Of a stretch of DNA of 64,000 nucleotides, positions 61,025 to 64,000 are shown one piece after another (positions within the stretch are counted from its first letter, which is position 1; every line of letters starts with the position of its first letter). The position numbers and the translations under genes are program-made. Where the stretch lies: NCBI RefSeq assembly GCF_021026315.1, contig NZ_JAJNCX010000009.1, forward strand, positions 153,141-217,140, in the 5' to 3' direction. This DNA comes from Rhizobium sp. C4 (GTDB taxonomy: Bacteria; Pseudomonadota; Alphaproteobacteria; Rhizobiales; Rhizobiaceae). Below the pieces are notes generated by a model. It ran no database searches. It saw nothing but the letters and a program-made list of their open reading frames with translations, and had not been told where the DNA came from.

Positions 61025-62071
61025 GCGCATGACGCGGTAGAAGTCCTGCGCCGTGCGAGCCCTGCCGATGAAGCGATCGACCATCAGCATGTTGCCGTGC
61101 AGCCCGCGCCGGATATCCGGCTGCTGCGGTCCGGCATAATAGGGCTGGAAGAGATGCGCGTGCCGACCGCCATCCCATGAACGGAAGGCCTTGTCATAGG
61201 CCTCGCATTTCGCGGCAAAGGTCTCTTCGTCGATTTCGAGAAGGCAATCGATCGTGGCGGCGCGGAGAAAGGCCTCTTCAGCGCCGGGACCCCAGGGCGC
61301 GCCCATCTCCATGAAGACGGCATTCTGGACTTCGGCAATACCGGCGGTCTCGCCGATGCCGGCATGGAAGGGAAAGTCCGGGGTCGGCTGGCCCGCCGGG
61401 TCGAAGGCAAAGCCTTGCCTGGCGATGACCGACATCGGCCGTTCGCAGAAGGCGATCTCGTTGGCCATGAAAATGGTCCGCGCCGACCATTCGGCGGCAG
61501 GCAGCAGTGAAACGCGGCCTGAAGCGGCAAGGCTTTCGACGATGGAAAGGGCGAGCGGACGTTTCAGCGCGCCGTGAAAGAGCCCGAAGGGCATGCGGGG
61601 CACATTCAGGCTGTTCTCCCACATGAAGAACGCCTTCAGCATCACCGTCTTGTCGATGTTGACGATCGCATACTGGCTCGGCACGCCGACGGAGAAACGC
61701 CTGTCCGGCGGATCGGTCGCGTCGATCTGCAGCGTGTGCCAGGAAAGCGCGTCGGCAACAGGATTGGCCTCGGCGACGAAGCCGACCATGATGGCAAGCT
61801 CCGGTTCCAGCATGTCGTCCGGCTTGACCAGCGTCACCCACTCGCCAGCCGAGGCCTCGACGAGCGCTGACCAAATCGTTTGCTGCGGCGTGCCTGCGGG
61901 CATGGCCGGCAGAAGCCGCAGGCGCGGGTCCTCGATTGCGGACAGGGCATCGTGCTCAGGCGTGATGATTTCGAGATCGAGCGAGGTGTCGGCCAGAAGA
62001 ACGCCGACAAGGTTCGCCAGACCGCTTTCGGACGCTTGGGGAGGCGGAATCAGAACCGACAGGCGAGGCAT
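60974..62071 (-). CDS. Glycosyltransferase family 2-like, minus strand
   Basis: The 365-aa protein opens MPRLSVLIPPPQASESG with a GT-A-like first half (EWVTLVKPDDMLEPELA as DxD region). Its second half matches the protein at 57571 in plan: FRSWDGGRHAHLFQPYY corresponds to FRAWQHGRFLPFFQPVY. The strand is opposite to the rest of the cluster, so it has its own promoter. The metal/donor motif is less canonical, so activity is uncertain. Confidence 0.8.
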   Translation of the reverse strand: MPRLSVLIPPPQASESGLANLVGVLLADTSLDLEIITPEHDALSAIEDPRLRLLPAMPAGTPQQTIWSALVEASAGEWVTLVKPDDMLEPELAIMVGFVAEANPVADALSWHTLQIDATDPPDRRFSVGVPSQYAIVNIDKTVMLKAFFMWENSLNVPRMPFGLFHGALKRPLALSIVESLAASGRVSLLPAAEWSARTIFMANEIAFCERPMSVIARQGFAFDPAGQPTPDFPFHAGIGETAGIAEVQNAVFMEMGAPWGPGAEEAFLRAATIDCLLEIDEETFAAKCEAYDKAFRSWDGGRHAHLFQPYYAGPQQPDIRRGLHGNMLMVDRFIGRARTAQDFYRVMRSFLAPVRLICGAGAAI

Positions 62072-62238
62072 GGGCGTCTCCGCGCCGGGCGTCGATTGGT
62101 TTGGGCGGCCCGGAACCGTTCAGGCGCGCTGCCAGGATGGCGGGGAGGGTGCGGTCCTGTCCCGTGTCCGGCGCGCGCCTGAACAAACCCTGTCTAAATT
62201 CGCTAGCTTGAGCGAAACTAGTGATGGTCTGAGGCTGT

Positions 62239-62655
62239 TTATGCCGCCGCCTGCCGGGCGAGCTGATAGAGCATGGTCGAGCGGCCGCCTGATGCGCAAT
62301 AGCCGAGGATCTTGCCCTTCTCCTCGCGCAGCACGGCCTTGAGCTTCGAGGCGTGCTGCATCGGCATCGATCCGCCGGCAACGGGCAGATAGTAGGCGTT
62401 CATGCCCAGAGCCTTCGCGGCCGCTTCGATTTCCGAAAAGGCGGGCTGGCCGAAGCCTTCCCCGTCCGGCCGCATGCAGCAGACTGCGGAGAAGCCGGCC
62501 TCCTTCAACGGGGCGAGGTGGTCCGTCGAAATCTGGCCGGCGACGAAATAGTTGCTGTCGATCTGGCGCATCGAGGGGCTGCTTCCTTTTCTGAAGAGTG
62601 CTGCAACGATCCGGCCGAGGAGGCCAGGCTGAGCTTGCGAGGGGTTGGCTGCCAT
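62239..62655 (-). CDS. TIGR01244 family sulfur transferase/phosphatase-like protein
   Basis: The 138-aa protein has the Bth/DUF442 domain: FVAGQISTDHLAPLKEAGFS, CCMRPDGEG, YYLPVAGGSM and the active loop YCASGGRSTMLYQLAR, in which cysteine and arginine form a CxSGxRS phosphatase/rhodanese loop. In rhizobia it is often linked to sulfide or detoxification genes; here it stands alone, divergent from galE. Confidence 0.85.
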   Translation of the reverse strand: MAANPSQAQPGLLGRIVAALFRKGSSPSMRQIDSNYFVAGQISTDHLAPLKEAGFSAVCCMRPDGEGFGQPAFSEIEAAAKALGMNAYYLPVAGGSMPMQHASKLKAVLREEKGKILGYCASGGRSTMLYQLARQAAA

Positions 62656-62849
62656 GAATGAGAACTTTCAACGCGGTATCTGCGGGGTTCTTTTTATATA
62701 TAATATTTTATATCCATTTCAAGCCGCATCGTATGGGAAGTCGGTATCCGGTGTGCATCTTCGTATTGCAGCCGCGGCCGAAATTGCTGTTGCGCGAGGG
62801 CTTTCACAGGCTATCGTGCCACGCAATCGAATCGAACGCGGAGATAGAC
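62656..62849. promoter_or_regulatory. Divergent AT-rich promoter region (galE and TIGR01244 gene)
   Basis: This 194-nt gap contains TTTTTATATATAATATTTTA (about 62690-62709), the most AT-rich run in the neighbourhood, and probably supplies -10 boxes in both directions. No gene is seen. Confidence 0.4.
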
Positions 62850-63842
62850 ATGGCGGTTCTGGTCACGGGCGGCGCTGGTTACATCGGCAGCCACATGGTC
62901 TGGGCGCTGATAGACGCCGGCGAGGACGTCGTGGTGATCGACCGTCTCTCCACCGGGTATCGCTGGGCGATCGCGCCGGAGGCGAAGTTCTACGAGGGCG
63001 ATATTGCAGACACGGCGGTCCTCGACCGGATTGCTGCGGAAAACAAGATCGACGCCATCATTCATTTCGCCGGCTCCATTGTGGTGCCTGAATCTGTCAG
63101 CGATCCGCTTGGCTATTATGAGAACAACACGGTCAAATCGCGCGCGCTGATCGCCTGGGCGGTTAAAACGGGCATCAGGCATTTTGTCTTCTCTTCGACG
63201 GCCGCAGTCTATGGCACGCCGGACGGCTCAGAGCCGGTCTCCGAAACCGTGCGGCTGTCGCCGGAATCGCCCTATGGCAGCTCCAAGCTGATGACCGAGA
63301 TCATGCTGCGCGACACCGCCGCAGCCCATGATTTCATCTATACGGCGCTGCGCTATTTCAACGTTGCCGGTGCCGACCCCAAAGGGCGCACGGGCCAGTC
63401 GACGCCCGGCGCCACGCATCTGATCAAGGTCGCAAGCCAGGTCGTGACCGGCCAGTGCGAGAAGATCGACGTCTTCGGCACCGACTATCCGACCCCGGAC
63501 GGCACCTGCGTGCGTGACTATATCCATGTGACGGATCTGGCGAATGCACATCTGAAGGCGCTGCAGCGCATGCGCGCCGGCGGCGACTCGCTGGTTGCCA
63601 ATTGCGGCTATGGTCGCGGTTTCTCGGTTCTCGAAGTGCTCGACACCATGAAGAAGGTCGTTGGCCGCGATTTCAACATCGGCTTCGGCCCCCGCCGTGC
63701 CGGCGACGCCGTGCTGATCGTCGCCAACCCGACCGTCGCCAAGCAGGAGCTCGGCTGGCAGCCGGTGCATGACAATCTCGAAGAGATCATCTCCTCGGCG
63801 CTCGCCTGGGAAGATCACCTGCGGAAGAAGAATTCGTATTGA
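62850..63842 (+). CDS. galE: UDP-glucose 4-epimerase
   Basis: The 330-aa SDR enzyme interconverts UDP-glucose and UDP-galactose. It has the NAD loop VTGGAGYIGSH, catalytic Ser/Tyr/Lys in FSSTAAVYG and YGSSKLMTE, ALRYFNVAGADP and RDYIHVTDLANAH. The start MAVLVTGGAG at 62850 has a GGAGATAG site; an in-frame ATG at 62658 extends through the divergent promoter. It supplies UDP-galactose for surface polysaccharides made by the upstream cluster. Confidence 0.95.
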   Translation: MAVLVTGGAGYIGSHMVWALIDAGEDVVVIDRLSTGYRWAIAPEAKFYEGDIADTAVLDRIAAENKIDAIIHFAGSIVVPESVSDPLGYYENNTVKSRALIAWAVKTGIRHFVFSSTAAVYGTPDGSEPVSETVRLSPESPYGSSKLMTEIMLRDTAAAHDFIYTALRYFNVAGADPKGRTGQSTPGATHLIKVASQVVTGQCEKIDVFGTDYPTPDGTCVRDYIHVTDLANAHLKALQRMRAGGDSLVANCGYGRGFSVLEVLDTMKKVVGRDFNIGFGPRRAGDAVLIVANPTVAKQELGWQPVHDNLEEIISSALAWEDHLRKKNSY

Positions 63843-63877
63843 GGTGACGCGCACTGCCGCTCGTCCTCTCCCCTTGA

Positions 63878-64000
63878 GGGACCGTTGCAAAATTCCACTG
63901 ATATGATTCACTGGTTCTGCAGCGGCTGGAGGCGGTGGGATGTCAGTTCGTCGGGAAGGTCAGTTCAGTTTTGTAGATGCTCTGATGCCGCAGGGTGGCG
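63878..64000 (+). mobile_element. IS5-family insertion sequence, left part (runs off the window)
   Basis: From about 63878 (GGGACCGTTGCAAAATTCC) the sequence no longer resembles the intergenic repeat that precedes it (CCTCTCCCCTTGAG) and leads 60 nt later into a transposase start. The GGGACCGTTGCAAAA edge is a likely terminal inverted repeat; the right end and target duplication are outside. Confidence 0.6.
63940..64000 (+). CDS. IS5-family transposase, N-terminal fragment
   Basis: Twenty codons are visible: MSVRREGQFSFVDALMPQGG. MSVR..GQFSF.DALMP is a very recurrent opening of IS5-family DDE transposases. GGAGG at 63927-63931 is the ribosome site. The catalytic part lies beyond the window end. 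Confidence 0.75.
   Translation, partial: MSVRREGQFSFVDALMPQGG

Overview
The window is chromosomal DNA of an alphaproteobacterium, most likely a member of the Rhizobiaceae (genus not resolved). The evidence is high GC with long antisense open frames, a SAM-II riboswitch in front of metZ, a PodJ polarity protein, an MntR/Nramp pair, ligase-associated repair genes, PepSY/two-component modules, rhizobial-type intergenic palindromes, and a CtrA box with a GANTC methylation site in the podJ promoter.

Layout. 1-7.1 kb: the first codons of metZ (minus strand) behind a SAM-II riboswitch with a terminator switch; dcd; small DUF proteins; a cytochrome b561/PepSY pair divergent from a PepSY-response regulator-histidine kinase operon; a diguanylate cyclase. 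7.4-9.5 kb: tRNA-Gly(CCC), mntR and mntH with a clear operator. 9.3-19.2 kb: a membrane glycosyltransferase whose 3' end runs into mntH, a solute-binding protein, tandem YitT paralogues, a TPR-methyltransferase, a Tat lipoprotein of the CAP family, a MATE exporter, a palindromic repeat, DUF952-pyrD. 19.2-27 kb: a LuxR-type response regulator, an S24 repressor-like protein, a nuclease-like protein, a TerB-like protein, the helicase/PdeM repair pair, and a TIGR02186/TauE pair.

27-37 kb: podJ (minus strand), then a fatty-acid oxidation operon (acyl-CoA dehydrogenase, thiolase, a small membrane protein, a FadJ-type bifunctional enzyme) behind a 12+12 palindromic operator. 37-40.3 kb: four tandem paralogous small exported proteins of unknown function. 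The first three share palindromic upstream sites and a conserved long hairpin leader; this is the least explained part of the window. 40.4-46.4 kb: a transporter-histidine kinase fusion, mscL, a cluster of intergenic palindromes, an aminotransferase. 46.5-51.8 kb: a complete Liv-type ABC importer with a Tat-exported binding protein.

51.8-54.8 kb: a ClpP paralogue, an ArsR/AHSA1 pair, an Lrp regulator divergent from a gate-domain membrane protein. 54.9-63.8 kb: a surface-polysaccharide cluster (rfbF, sugar epimerase, C-methyltransferase, glycosyltransferases, NAD-dependent epimerase, galE) that appears to make and transfer a branched deoxysugar; one glycosyltransferase lacks any standard start codon. 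The window ends in the first 20 codons of an IS5-family transposase, inserted in or next to an intergenic palindrome after galE.

All calls come from reading the sequence; no database search was run.
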